A DNA stretch of 64,000 bases from Clostridia bacterium (GCA_017521295.1 JAFXDF010000026.1:1-64000); one strand, 5' to 3'; positions 30,477 to 39,449 are shown, counted from the first letter of the stretch. A program made the numbers and translations. Notes: generated from the letters alone by a model not told the origin.

Positions 30477-32114
30477 ATGTCTCTTTGGATCAAAAACGCG
30501 AAAATCGCCACCATGAATGACCAGATGCCCGAAGCTTCCTCGGCCGTGGTCATCGGCGACTTCTTTGCCTATGTGGGCGACGAGCAGGGCGCCGAGGCCT
30601 TTCTGCGGGAGCATCCCCAGCAGAATCTGCAGGAGCTGGACTGCAAGGGCCAGTTCGTAATGCCCGGCATCAACGACAGCCACATGCATTATATGCACTA
30701 CTGCAAGGCCAAGATGGGTGCCGACCTTTCGGGCTGCGGCTCGCTGGCCGAGGTCATTGACCGGATGAAAGACTTCTTTGACAATCGCTATGACAAGGCC
30801 TCCGGCCTCTGGGTCACCGGCGAAGGCTGGAACCAGGACCACTTTGCCGACGAAAACCGCTTCCCCACCTGTGCCGATCTGGACAAGGTCACCACCGAGT
30901 ATCCCATTCTGATCATGCGCACCTGCTTCCACATCGGCGTGCTCAACTCCAAGGCCATGGAACTGCTGGGCATTGACCGGAACACCGTGGGCAAGTACGG
31001 CGAGTTTGCCGATCGATTCCCCAACGGGGAGCCCAACGGTGTGGTGAAGGAAATGGTGCTGGACGCCATCAAGTGCGACCTGCCCGCCCCCAGCCTGGAG
31101 CAGCTGCTGGACAAGCTGGTGGAGTACCAGACCGATCTGTTCGAGGCAGGCATCACCAGTGTCCACAGCGACGACTTCAAATACTTCCCTGACGGCGGCG
31201 CCTATACCATGATGGAGCGCATCAGAGAGGCCTCCGACCGAGGCATATTCAAGCTGCGTCTGGCCGAGCAGGCCCTGATGTACGACCTCAAGGAAATGGA
31301 GACCTTCTTTGACGAGTACGGCTGGGACAACAGCTTTGGCAACCGCAAGTTCAAGATCAACACCATCAAGATCCTGTCCGACGGCTCTCTGGGTGCCCGC
31401 ACCGCTTATCTGCGCAAACCCTATACCGACGATCCCTCCACCCGGGGCCTGCTGCTCTTCGAGCCCGAAATGCTGGACGCCATGGTGCTGAAGGCCCATG
31501 AGAACAACATGCCGGTGGCTGTCCACGCCATCGGCGACGCCGCCATCGAGCTGTGCCTGGACGCCATCGAAAAGGCTCAGAAGGCCCTTCCCCACCTGAA
31601 GCCCCGTCACGGCATCGTCCACTGCCAGATCACCGACAAGGCCCTGCTCAAACGATTTAAGGAACTGGATGTCATCGCCTATATCCAGCCGGTGTTCATC
31701 GACTACGATATGCACATCGTCTTTGACCGGGTGGGCGACGCGCTGGGCCGCACGTCCTACGCCTGGAAGACCCTGATCGAAAGCGGCGTGCCCACCTCCT
31801 TCGGCACCGACTGCCCGGTGGAGCTGTTTGATCCCCGGAGAGGTATCTTCTGCGCCGTCACCGGCTGCGACACCAAGGGCCGGGGCCCCCTGTGGCCCGA
31901 CCAGCTGCTCTCCCGGCAGCAGGCCCTGTACGGTTACACGGTGGGCAGCGCCTATGCCTCCGGCGAGGAGACCGTCAAGGGCATGATCGCCCCCGGCATG
32001 TGCGCCGACTTCGCCCTCTGGGATACCGATCTGCTCACCTGCCCCGCAAAGGATATTCTGACCGCACAGGTCCATGCAACTTACATCAACGGAGAATGTG
32101 TGTTTTCCCGATAA
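30477..32114 (+). CDS. Amidohydrolase family protein (YtcJ-like)
   Basis: A 545-residue metal-dependent hydrolase of the Amidohydro_3 group. Metal and active-site motifs: PGINDSHMH near 63 (H-x-H), FHIGVLNSKAMELLG near 150, a lysine region KINTIKILSDGSLGAR near 285, VHAIGDAAIELCL near 345, HCQITDKALL near 380 and FGTDCPVELFDP near 440 with the last Asp. Start at 30477 follows GAGGTG. A paralogue follows 12 bp later. Substrate is unknown; such enzymes hydrolyse amide or cyclic amide bonds. Confidence 0.87.
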   Translation: MSLWIKNAKIATMNDQMPEASSAVVIGDFFAYVGDEQGAEAFLREHPQQNLQELDCKGQFVMPGINDSHMHYMHYCKAKMGADLSGCGSLAEVIDRMKDFFDNRYDKASGLWVTGEGWNQDHFADENRFPTCADLDKVTTEYPILIMRTCFHIGVLNSKAMELLGIDRNTVGKYGEFADRFPNGEPNGVVKEMVLDAIKCDLPAPSLEQLLDKLVEYQTDLFEAGITSVHSDDFKYFPDGGAYTMMERIREASDRGIFKLRLAEQALMYDLKEMETFFDEYGWDNSFGNRKFKINTIKILSDGSLGARTAYLRKPYTDDPSTRGLLLFEPEMLDAMVLKAHENNMPVAVHAIGDAAIELCLDAIEKAQKALPHLKPRHGIVHCQITDKALLKRFKELDVIAYIQPVFIDYDMHIVFDRVGDALGRTSYAWKTLIESGVPTSFGTDCPVELFDPRRGIFCAVTGCDTKGRGPLWPDQLLSRQQALYGYTVGSAYASGEETVKGMIAPGMCADFALWDTDLLTCPAKDILTAQVHATYINGECVFSR

Positions 32115-32126
32115 AGGAGGATCATC

Positions 32127-33758
32127 ATGAGCAAACTGGCACTGTTTAACGGAAAAATTTATGTAGAAAAGGGCGTTTATGCCCAGGCCCTGTGGGCGGA
32201 GGACGGCATCATCGTGGGCGTAGGCCGCAACGAGGATGTCCCCGCCGAGTTCCACGCCTATGAGGTCATCGACTGCCAGGGCAGAACGGTGATCCCCGGC
32301 CTCAACGACAGTCATCTGCATCTGGTGAAGATCGGCACCCGTCTGGGTCAGCCCAACATCACCGGCGCCACCTCCATGGACGATCTGGTGCAGCGGATGC
32401 GGGACTATATCGCCGCCAACCCCGAGCGCTGCGCCCAGGGTGTTTCCTCCACCGGCTGGAACCAGGATCTGTTCACCGACGAAAAGCGTATCCCCAACCG
32501 CTACGATCTGGACCGCATCACCACTGACATTCCGGTGGTGCTCAGCCGTATCTGCGGCCACGTGGCCTCTGCCAACTCCAAGGCGCTGGAGCTGCTTGGT
32601 CTGGACAAGGAAGGTCGGCAGATCGAGGGCGGCACCATCGAGACCGATGAAAACGGCGTGCCCAACGGCATTTTCACCGAGGGCGGCACCGGTATTCCCT
32701 ACACCATCATGCCCCAGATCGACACCGCCGCCATGGTGAAGGACTTTGAGATCGGCAGTCAGTACGCCCTGTCCCGGGGCATCACCTCGGTGCAGTCCAA
32801 CGACGCCGGCAACTCCTCCTACCCCAAGCCGGTGGTCATTCAGATGCTGGCTGACCTGTGCTGCCAGGGCAAGATGCCCCTGCGCTACCGGGCCCAGGTG
32901 AGCTTTGACTCTCCCGAAGAGCTGGAGGCCTTTGCCGCCGCCGGCGGCTTTGACCAGCCCGAAGGCTGCGACCCCAATGTGTTCACCCTGGGTTCTGTGA
33001 AGCTGTTCAAGGACGGCTCCCTGGGCGGCCGCACCGGCACCATGCGCCACGAATATCTGGACGATCCCGGCAACTACGGCGTGGAGAGCACCTCCGACGC
33101 TCTGATGGACGCCTTCTGCCAGGTGGCCGACAAGTACGGCCTCCAGGTCACCACCCACGTCATCGGCGACAAGGCGGTGGAAGACACGGTGGGCAACTAC
33201 GAAAAGGTGCTGCATGAGGGCAAGAACCCCCTGCGTCACGCCCTCATCCACTGCCAGATCACCGACCGTCCCCTGCTGGAACGCATCGTCAAGGCCGATA
33301 TTCCCGTCATGTATCAGCCCATCTTCCTGGATTATGACATGCACGCCGTCATCCCCCGGTGCGGCGAGGCGCTGTCCTCCACCTCCTACGCCTTCAAGAC
33401 GGTGGGCGATCTGGGCGGCAGCGTTTCCTATGGCACCGACAGCCCGGTGGAGGACTGCAACCCCTTCCCCAACATCTATTCCGCCGTCACCCGCAAGGAC
33501 AAGAACGGCTTCCCCGAGGGCGGCTTCTTCCCCCAGGAATGCGTGGATGTGGAGACCGCCATTGACGCCTACACCGCCGGCTCTGCCTTTGTAGAGTTCC
33601 ACGAGCAGGACAAGGGCCGCCTCAAGCCCGGCTATTTTGCCGATCTGGTGGTGCTGGACACCGATATTTTCACCTGTGATCCCATGAAGATCCGTGACAT
33701 CCTGCCGGTGCTCACCGTGGTGGGCGGCAAGGTGGCCTTCAGAAAGGAAGAAGTATGA
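32127..33758 (+). CDS. Amidohydrolase family protein, paralogue of the preceding gene
   Basis: A 543-residue protein with the same motif set: PGLNDSHLHL near 57, RICGHVASANSKALELLG near 145, KLFKDGSLGGRTG near 293, THVIGDKAVEDTVG near 340, HCQITDRPLLERI near 375 and YGTDSPVEDCNPFPNIY near 435. The two enzymes probably arose by tandem duplication and diverged, since they differ through most of the sequence outside motifs. RBS AAAGGAGG. The stop overlaps the next gene. Confidence 0.87.
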   Translation: MSKLALFNGKIYVEKGVYAQALWAEDGIIVGVGRNEDVPAEFHAYEVIDCQGRTVIPGLNDSHLHLVKIGTRLGQPNITGATSMDDLVQRMRDYIAANPERCAQGVSSTGWNQDLFTDEKRIPNRYDLDRITTDIPVVLSRICGHVASANSKALELLGLDKEGRQIEGGTIETDENGVPNGIFTEGGTGIPYTIMPQIDTAAMVKDFEIGSQYALSRGITSVQSNDAGNSSYPKPVVIQMLADLCCQGKMPLRYRAQVSFDSPEELEAFAAAGGFDQPEGCDPNVFTLGSVKLFKDGSLGGRTGTMRHEYLDDPGNYGVESTSDALMDAFCQVADKYGLQVTTHVIGDKAVEDTVGNYEKVLHEGKNPLRHALIHCQITDRPLLERIVKADIPVMYQPIFLDYDMHAVIPRCGEALSSTSYAFKTVGDLGGSVSYGTDSPVEDCNPFPNIYSAVTRKDKNGFPEGGFFPQECVDVETAIDAYTAGSAFVEFHEQDKGRLKPGYFADLVVLDTDIFTCDPMKIRDILPVLTVVGGKVAFRKEEV

Positions 33759-34525
33759 TCGTTTATTTTACCGGCACCGGCAACAGCCGCCGTGCCGCCC
33801 AGCTGCTGGCAAGCCGCCTGGGCCGCCCCCTCACCGATGCCTTTTCCTATATCCGGGAGGGCAAACAGCTTTCTCTGACCTCCGAACAACCCTGGATCTT
33901 TGTGTCGCCCACCTATGGCTGGCAGCTGCCCCATGTGTTCCGGGATCTGATCCTCAACGCCGACCTGCAAGGCAGCCGTGATGCCTATTTCGTCATGACC
34001 TGCGGCGCGGGCGTGGGCAACGCCGAGCAGTATCTGCGGCAGCTGTGCGACAAAAAGGGCCTGTCCTTCAAGGGTCTGCAGCCCCTGGTGATGCCCGAAA
34101 ACTACATCGCCATGTTCCCCGTGCCCGACGAGCGGGCGGCAGGCGTCCTCATCAAAAAGGCCGACAAGCAGCTGGAGCGTGCCGTGCCCCTCATGGCCCA
34201 AGGCCTGGCGCTGCCCGCGGTAAAGGCCGGTCTGGCCGGAAAGGCCATGTCGGGCGTGGTCAACACGGTGTTCACCCGGGGCGTGGTGACGGCAAAGCCC
34301 TTCCGGGTCACCGCCGACTGCACCGGCTGCGGCAAGTGTACCCGCGTGTGCCCCCAGAACAACATCAGCCTGGCCACCGGCCGGCCGGTGTGGAGCGCCG
34401 AGTGCATCCACTGCATGGCCTGTATCAACCACTGCCCCGCCAAGGCCATTGAGTACGGCAAAAAGAGCGTGGGCAAGCCCCGTTATCTGTGCCCCGAATG
34501 GAAGGAAACCAAAGAAAATGACTGA
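33755..34525 (+). CDS. EFR1-type flavodoxin-ferredoxin protein
   Basis: A 256-residue redox protein. Residues 1-160 resemble a flavodoxin (YFTGTGNSRRAAQLLASRLG phosphate loop at 4-23, then SPTYGWQLPHVF near 50 and MTCGAGVGNAEQYL near 78). The C-terminal part has two 4Fe-4S ferredoxin motifs, CTGCGKCTRVCPQ near 190 and CIHCMACINHCPA near 217. It fits EFR1 family single-chain electron carriers common in anaerobes. The ATG overlaps the amidohydrolase stop (ATGA). Confidence 0.88.
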   Translation: MIVYFTGTGNSRRAAQLLASRLGRPLTDAFSYIREGKQLSLTSEQPWIFVSPTYGWQLPHVFRDLILNADLQGSRDAYFVMTCGAGVGNAEQYLRQLCDKKGLSFKGLQPLVMPENYIAMFPVPDERAAGVLIKKADKQLERAVPLMAQGLALPAVKAGLAGKAMSGVVNTVFTRGVVTAKPFRVTADCTGCGKCTRVCPQNNISLATGRPVWSAECIHCMACINHCPAKAIEYGKKSVGKPRYLCPEWKETKEND

Positions 34526-35663
34526 AAAACTGTACTACAATGACCCTTTTTTGAAGGAGTTCACCGCCACCGTTCTGTCCTGTGAGCAGGACAAGGGCAG
34601 CTGGAAGGTCACCCTGGACCGGACGGCTTTTTACCCCGAAGGGGGCGGCCAGCCCACCGACTTTGGCACCCTGGGCGGCGCTGCCATCACCGATGTCCGG
34701 GAAAAAGAGGGTGTCATCCTCCACACCTGCGACAAGGCGCTGACGGTGGGCGACACCGTCACCGGCGTCATCGACTGGGCTCGGCGGTTTGACCACATGC
34801 AGCAGCACTCCGGCGAGCACATCGTCAGCGGTATCATCTGTGCCCGGTACGGCTGCGACAACGTGGGCTTCCATCTGGGCAAGGACATTGTGACCATCGA
34901 CTTCAACCACGATATTTCTCCCGATGACCTGCCCGCCATCGAGGCCCAGGCCAACGCCTTCATCTGGAGCGACACCCCCATTGACATCCGGTTTTTGGAA
35001 GGCGAAGCCCTGCAGCAGGCTGAGTACCGCTCCAAAAAGTTCATCCCCGGCCAGGTGCGGCTGGTGGCCTTCCCCGGCGCCGACTGCTGCGCCTGCTGCG
35101 GCACCCATGTGCTGCGCTCCGGTCAGGTGGGCCTTATCAAATTGCTGTCCTGCCAGAAGTTCCGGGAGGGCGTCCGCATGGAGCTGCTCTGCGGCAAGCG
35201 AGCCTTTGACTACCTGTCGGGCACCTGGGAACAAAATCTGGCGGTATCCCGTGCGCTTTCGGCCAAGCCCCTCCAGACGGCTGCCGCCGTGGAGCGGCTG
35301 CAGGGCGAACTGGAGAGCGTCAAGCTGCGCGCCGCCACGCTGGAGACTGCCGATTTTGCCCGCAAGGCTGAGGCGCACGCCGGCAAGGGCGACATCGTGC
35401 TCTTTGAGGGCCCTATGAGCGCCGACTCTGTCCGCCGGCTGTGCGACGCCGTGCTGGAGACCTGCGGCGGACGGTGCGCCGTGTTCGCCGGCGAGGATGG
35501 CAGCTTCAAGTACGCCGTTGGCATCCGTGAGGGCGATGTGCGTCCCCTGGTCAAGGAGCTGAACGCCGCACTGAACGGCCGCGGCGGCGGCAAGCCCAAC
35601 TTCGCCCAGGGCAGCGTTGCCGCAAGCGAAGCGGACATCAAAGTCTTTTTTGAAAAGAATTGA
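34518..35663 (+). CDS. Alanyl-tRNA editing protein with DHHA1 domain (AlaX-L type)
   Basis: A 381-residue protein related to the editing half of alanyl-tRNA synthetase, likely to deacylate Ser-tRNA(Ala). N-terminal beta barrel has AFYPEGGGQPTDFGTL near 36; zinc ligands are in QQHSGEHIVSG near 95 (H-x3-H) and CCACCGTHV near 190 (C-x3-H). The C-terminal 110 residues form a DHHA1 domain (GGRCAVFAGEDGSFKYAVG and GRGGGKPNFAQGS). It starts inside the end of the EFR1 gene, so the operon has four genes. Confidence 0.9.
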   Translation: MTEKLYYNDPFLKEFTATVLSCEQDKGSWKVTLDRTAFYPEGGGQPTDFGTLGGAAITDVREKEGVILHTCDKALTVGDTVTGVIDWARRFDHMQQHSGEHIVSGIICARYGCDNVGFHLGKDIVTIDFNHDISPDDLPAIEAQANAFIWSDTPIDIRFLEGEALQQAEYRSKKFIPGQVRLVAFPGADCCACCGTHVLRSGQVGLIKLLSCQKFREGVRMELLCGKRAFDYLSGTWEQNLAVSRALSAKPLQTAAAVERLQGELESVKLRAATLETADFARKAEAHAGKGDIVLFEGPMSADSVRRLCDAVLETCGGRCAVFAGEDGSFKYAVGIREGDVRPLVKELNAALNGRGGGKPNFAQGSVAASEADIKVFFEKN

Positions 35664-35670
35664 AAACCTC

Positions 35671-35701
35671 TTGACTGTTCCCCTGGGGGTGGGTGTATCC
35701 T
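35671..35701 (+). promoter_or_regulatory. MerR-type promoter with 19-bp spacer
   Basis: TTGACT (35671-35676), a 19-bp spacer centred on CCCC-T-GGGG, and TATCCT (35696-35701). An over-long spacer with a central dyad is the hallmark of promoters twisted open by MerR-family activators; here it precedes a MerR gene and suggests autoregulation. Confidence 0.7.
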
Positions 35702-35720
35702 GACGGCAGAGGTGATCGAT

Positions 35721-36584
35721 ATGCAGTTGAATGCGCTTTGCAAAGTTTGCGGTTTGACGAAAAAAGCTGTGGAATATTATGTGGATCAGCAGCTGGTGCG
35801 GCCTCAAGTTTTGCAAAATGGCTATCGGGATTTTTCCCAACAGGATGCGGAACTGCTGAAAAAAGTAGCAATTCTTCGTCGACTGGGGCTGTCGGTGCAA
35901 ACCATCCGCACAGTTTTTCTCCAGGATCCACAAACCGCGCTGCAGCAAGTGACGCAGCAAAAAGCTGCTCATTTGGCTGTGGAGCAGGAACGGCTTTCTC
36001 TTCTGCGCAGCCTTGCGGATACACAAGACTGGGATGCCATCCGACAGCAGTTGGATATTGCCGAAAAGAAACAGGCCATTCTGTTCCGGCTGCTCAATGC
36101 CTTTCCGGGCTGCTACGGCAATTACCTCCGCCTCCATTTTGCAAAGTTTCTGGATCTGCCCATAGAAAGTATAGAACAGCAACAGGCCTTTGAGACGGTG
36201 GTCCACTATCTGGACAATGTGGATTTTACACTTTCTCCCGACCTTCGTGATTATCTGGAACAAGCCGCACGCGTATTGGATCAGCAGGCCGAAGAAAAAA
36301 TCGCTGCCAATATGGAAGGTATCATCAATGACCCGGAGGCCTATCTTGCCGAACACAAAGACGAATTGGATGCCTATCTGGTTTACAAGACTTCTGAAGC
36401 GCACAAGGATTCCCCCGCTTGTCGGCTTCAGGAGCAGCTTCATCAGCTGCATCAACAAAAGGGCTACTACGATGTATTCCTTCCTGCCATGAAGCGGCTG
36501 AGTCCTTCTTATGCTGCCTATTGCCAAGGCTTGGAAGCTGCAAATCAAGTTTTTCTGCAACATTATCCCAACGCTTCCTTGTAA
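35721..36584 (+). CDS. MerR-family transcriptional regulator
   Basis: A 287-residue regulator. The N-terminal winged helix (LCKVCGLTKKAVEYYVDQQLVRP, then GYRDFSQQDAELLKKVAILRRLGLSVQTI) spans residues 5-70, followed by the usual coiled coil and a large C-terminal domain of about 170 residues with no recognised ligand-binding motif. The ATG at 35721 has GAGGTG six bases ahead; a GTG at 35712 is in frame but overlaps that site. Base composition is lower in GC than the preceding operon. Confidence 0.85.
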   Translation: MQLNALCKVCGLTKKAVEYYVDQQLVRPQVLQNGYRDFSQQDAELLKKVAILRRLGLSVQTIRTVFLQDPQTALQQVTQQKAAHLAVEQERLSLLRSLADTQDWDAIRQQLDIAEKKQAILFRLLNAFPGCYGNYLRLHFAKFLDLPIESIEQQQAFETVVHYLDNVDFTLSPDLRDYLEQAARVLDQQAEEKIAANMEGIINDPEAYLAEHKDELDAYLVYKTSEAHKDSPACRLQEQLHQLHQQKGYYDVFLPAMKRLSPSYAAYCQGLEAANQVFLQHYPNASL

Positions 36585-36592
36585 TAACAAAA

Positions 36593-36622
36593 GCCCCTCA
36601 CCGGTCGGTGAGGGGCGATTTT
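36593..36622. terminator. Bidirectional terminator
   Basis: Stem GCCCCTCACCG / CGGTGAGGGGC with a 2-nt loop centre, AAAA on the left, TTTTT on the right. Shared by the MerR gene and the M18 peptidase gene. Confidence 0.88.
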
Positions 36623-36630
36623 TATGAAAC

Positions 36631-38028
36631 TCAGGCGTTCTGCAGGAAGGCGCGGTAGCCCTTGTAGGCCTCGTAAACGTCGGCCTTGGAGCTGACCTCG
36701 TAGGGGGCGTGCATGCTCAGCAGGGCAACGCCGCTGTCGATGACATCCATGCCGTACTTGGCCATGATGTAGGCGATGGTGCCGCCGCCGCCCACGTCCA
36801 CCTTGCCCAGCTCGCAGAACTGGTAGGACACGTTGGCCTCGTCCATGATGGCGCGGATCTTGGCCACGTACTCGGCGTTGGCGTCATTGGAGCCGCCCTT
36901 GCCGCGGGAGCCGGTGAACTTGTTGAAGGTCATGCCCCGGGACAGGAAGGCGGAGGAGCGCTTCTCAAAAGCGTCGGCATACAGGGGATCGTAGCCGGCA
37001 CTGACGTCGGAGGACAGCATCTTGGAGTTCTGCAGGCAGCGGCGCACAGCCAGGAAGGACTCGCCCTGGGTGGCGGCGATCAGCTCAGCAACCACATTCT
37101 CAAAGAAGTTGGCCTGCATACCGGTGGCGCCCACAGAGCCGATCTCCTCCTTGTCTACCAGCAGGCAGCAGGAGGTGCGCTTGAGGGGCTTGTCCTCATC
37201 CAGCATAGCCACCAGAGAGGTGTAAGAACAGACGCGGTCATCCTGGCCGTAAGCCAGGATCATGCTGCGGTCCAGGCCGCAGTCACGGGCCTTGCCGGCG
37301 GGAACGATCTCCAGCTCGGCGGACAGGAAGTCCTCTTCGGCCATGGCATACTTTTCCTTCAGCAGGTACAGAACGTTGGCCTTGACGGCTTCCTTCTGGT
37401 CCTTTTCCAGCTTGCTCTCTTCCAGAGGACGGTTGCCCACCAGCAGGTCCAGGCCCTCGCCGGTGATAACGGTGGAAGCCTTCTTGTCCATCTGATTGGC
37501 TGCCAGGTGCACCAGCAGATCGGAGAACACCAGAACGGGATCGGTCTCATCCTCACCGATGACCACATCAATGACGGTGCCGTCCTTCTTGGCCAGAGCG
37601 CCGTGGATGGCCATGGGCTGAGCGACCCACTGATACTTCTTGATGCCGCCGTAATAATGGGTGTCCAGATAGGCCTGGCCCTCGTTCTCGTACAGGGGAT
37701 TCTGCTTCACGTCCACACGGGGAGAGTCGATGTGAGCACCCAGGATGTTCATGCCGGCCTCCAGGGGCTCTTCGCCCAGCTGGAACAGAGCCAGGGCCTT
37801 GCCCATGCAGGTGGCGTAGATCTTGTCGCCGGCGCCCAGACGGCGGCGGGCCTTCAGGGCGGTCTCCAGAGGGATGTAGCCGGCGGCCTCGGCCATCTTG
37901 ACAGCCTCGGTGACGCACTCACGCTCGGTCTTGCCCTTGTCCAGGAAGGTCTTGTAGCCGGCGTTCAGAGCCTCCAGGGCCTCCAGATCTGCGGCGTTGT
38001 ATTTTTTCCATGCGGTTTTGTATTCCAT
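36631..38028 (-). CDS. M18 family aminopeptidase (aspartyl aminopeptidase-like)
   Basis: A 465-residue cytoplasmic zinc peptidase. Metal ligands and catalytic residues are visible in LGAHIDSPRVDV near 95 (H-x-D), GEDETDPVLVF near 157, VDKEEIGSVGATGMQ near 290 (Glu-Glu), LSSDVSAGYDPLY near 335 and LLSMHAPYEVSSK near 440. It removes N-terminal acidic or neutral residues from peptides in family members. Start has GGAGCGAAACAACA ahead and a good promoter. Confidence 0.92.
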   Translation of the reverse strand: MEYKTAWKKYNAADLEALEALNAGYKTFLDKGKTERECVTEAVKMAEAAGYIPLETALKARRRLGAGDKIYATCMGKALALFQLGEEPLEAGMNILGAHIDSPRVDVKQNPLYENEGQAYLDTHYYGGIKKYQWVAQPMAIHGALAKKDGTVIDVVIGEDETDPVLVFSDLLVHLAANQMDKKASTVITGEGLDLLVGNRPLEESKLEKDQKEAVKANVLYLLKEKYAMAEEDFLSAELEIVPAGKARDCGLDRSMILAYGQDDRVCSYTSLVAMLDEDKPLKRTSCCLLVDKEEIGSVGATGMQANFFENVVAELIAATQGESFLAVRRCLQNSKMLSSDVSAGYDPLYADAFEKRSSAFLSRGMTFNKFTGSRGKGGSNDANAEYVAKIRAIMDEANVSYQFCELGKVDVGGGGTIAYIMAKYGMDVIDSGVALLSMHAPYEVSSKADVYEAYKGYRAFLQNA

Positions 38029-38067
38029 TGTTGTTTCGCTCCTTTTATATAGGTCTCAGATACAGTC

Positions 38068-38097
38068 ATTGTATCGTGATTGTAGCTATTTTGTCAA
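38068..38097 (-). promoter_or_regulatory. Promoter of the M18 aminopeptidase gene
   Basis: Minus strand TTGACA (38092-38097), 18-bp spacer, TACAAT (38068-38073). Confidence 0.75.
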
Positions 38098-38173
38098 GGT
38101 CATGAAATTTAGAGAAAATAGGAATTATTTTTATTTTCACTATTGACTTTTCAAAAAATTGTGGTATTATAAT

Positions 38174-38192
38174 ATCAAGAATCATTCTTGAT
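38174..38192. promoter_or_regulatory. Fur/PerR-type operator ATCAAGAAT-C-ATTCTTGAT
   Basis: A perfect 9-1-9 palindrome lying just past the minus-10 TATAAT (38168-38173) and before the RBS of a Fur-family gene. The length and one-base centre fit Fur and PerR boxes, although the half site differs from the Bacillus PerR consensus. Autoregulation and control of rubrerythrin are likely. Confidence 0.75.
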
Positions 38193-38209
38193 TTGAAAGG
38201 AGTGACCGG

Positions 38210-38566
38210 ATGACCAAACAGCAAACATTGATCTGTGACATTCTGGCCAATGTATGCGATCACCTGACCGCTGAAGAAGTTTTCTTCCGGGCCCGGGAGC
38301 AGATGCCAAACATCGCCATGGGCACGGTTTACCGCAATCTCAACCAGCTGGCCGCCGACCGGCAGATCCGCCGCCTCACCGTTCCCGGACAGCCAGACCG
38401 CTACGACCGCAACCCCATGCCCCACGGCCATCTGGTCTGCCAGACCTGCGGCAAGCTGCAGGACCTCTTTCTCCCCGACCTGATCCCCTATCTGGAAAAG
38501 GCCGCCGGCGAGAATATCACCCACTACGAGTTGACAATGGGACATATTTGTGCCCATTGCAAATAA
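38210..38566 (+). CDS. Fur-family regulator (PerR-like)
   Basis: A 118-residue metal-dependent repressor. The winged helix holds [30 protein letters not shown] near 20-50, followed by [23 protein letters not shown] with the H-x-H metal site and the C-x2-C pair; the final CAHC gives the second zinc pair. It is short at the N-terminus for the family. The operator at 38174 and the downstream rubrerythrin gene argue for a peroxide-sensing (PerR) role rather than iron control. Confidence 0.87.
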   Translation: MTKQQTLICDILANVCDHLTAEEVFFRAREQMPNIAMGTVYRNLNQLAADRQIRRLTVPGQPDRYDRNPMPHGHLVCQTCGKLQDLFLPDLIPYLEKAAGENITHYELTMGHICAHCK

Positions 38567-38612
38567 AACTAATCTACAAAACACATTTTACACATTTTCA
38601 GGAGGAACGATT

Positions 38613-39146
38613 ATGAATCTGAAGGGTACCAAGACTGAACAGAACCTGTGGACTGCTTTTGCCGGCGAGAGCCAGGCCCGCAACAAGTACACCTATTTCG
38701 CATCCGTGGCCAAGAAGGAAGGCTATGAGCAGATCTCTGCCATCTTCCTGGAGACCGCCGAGAACGAGAAGGAGCACGCCAAACTGTGGTTCAAGGCTCT
38801 GGGCGAGCTGGGCGGCACCGCCGACAACCTGAAGGCCGCTGCCGAGGGCGAGAACTACGAGTGGACCGACATGTACGCCACCTTTGCCAAGGAGGCCGAG
38901 GAAGAGGGCTTCACCGCTCTGGCTGCTCAGTTCCGCATGGTGGCTCAGATCGAGAAGGCTCACGAGGCCCGCTACCTGGCCCTGCTGGACAATGTCCAGA
39001 TGCAGAAGGTCTTTGAAAAGTCCGAGGAAGTCATGTGGAAGTGCCGCAACTGCGGTCACCTGGTCATCGGCAAGAAGGCTCCCGGCGTCTGCCCCGTCTG
39101 CGCCCATCCCCAGAGCTTCTTCGAGATCGAGTCCAAGAACTATTAA
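38613..39146 (+). CDS. rbr: Rubrerythrin
   Basis: Rubrerythrin reduces hydrogen peroxide using a di-iron centre and a rubredoxin-like FeCys4 site, protecting strict anaerobes. The 177-residue chain has the ferritin-like helices [17 protein letters not shown] near 15 and [18 protein letters not shown] near 47, the second E-x2-H pair in [12 protein letters not shown] near 110, and the C-terminal [23 protein letters not shown]. Start has AGGAGG seven bases ahead. It lies 46 bp after the Fur-family gene. Confidence 0.95.
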   Translation: MNLKGTKTEQNLWTAFAGESQARNKYTYFASVAKKEGYEQISAIFLETAENEKEHAKLWFKALGELGGTADNLKAAAEGENYEWTDMYATFAKEAEEEGFTALAAQFRMVAQIEKAHEARYLALLDNVQMQKVFEKSEEVMWKCRNCGHLVIGKKAPGVCPVCAHPQSFFEIESKNY

Positions 39147-39157
39147 TGAAAGAAACG

Positions 39158-39186
39158 AAAGCCCGCCGCGATTTGCGGCGGGCTTT
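39158..39186. terminator. Bidirectional terminator
   Basis: Stem AAGCCCGCCGC / GCGGCGGGCTT with a 5-nt loop and flanking A and T runs. Confidence 0.88.
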
Positions 39187-39187
39187 T

Positions 39188-39367
39188 CTATTTCTTGAAC
39201 AAATCGCGCAAACGGTGTCGGCAATAAACGAGGCGCGTCACAGCGACCACGCGCTTCCACTGTTGGCATTCTTCGCAAAAATCCAATTCATCGGACAGCA
39301 AATACCACCACGCAGGATAATGGGTGCCGTCCAGCTTGTTCAAGCATTTCGGACATAGCTCTGCCAC
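39188..39367 (-). CDS. Small zinc-ribbon protein of unknown function
   Basis: A 59-residue protein with two cysteine pairs, CPKC near 5 and CEEC near 34, around a hydrophobic YPAWWYLLSDELDF core, and a basic tail RHRLRDLFKK. The GTG start at 39367 has GAGGTG six bases ahead; a GTG at 39376 overlaps that site. Cys spacing fits one structural zinc. No family recognised; it is divergent from a ribbon-helix-helix gene, with an 11-bp inverted repeat upstream. Confidence 0.6.
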   Translation of the reverse strand: MAELCPKCLNKLDGTHYPAWWYLLSDELDFCEECQQWKRVVAVTRLVYCRHRLRDLFKK

Positions 39368-39394
39368 GATTCTCACCTCAACATCAGTTTATCA

Positions 39395-39422
39395 AATATG
39401 CATTGTAAATGCAATGCATATT
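39395..39422. promoter_or_regulatory. Inverted repeat AATATGCATTG-N6-CAATGCATATT
   Basis: Perfect 11-bp arms lie in the likely leftward promoter, between a possible minus-35 TTGCAT and minus-10 GATAAA of the zinc-ribbon gene. Likely operator. Confidence 0.6.
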
Positions 39423-39449
39423 TTGTTTTTACTTTACAATAAGATAAAA

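Noticed and set aside
33755-34525. EFR1 protein considered as the missing RnfB
   Set aside because: It has a flavodoxin-like N-terminus and two 4Fe-4S motifs, no membrane anchor and no RnfB-type N-terminal cluster domain, and is in an unrelated operon.
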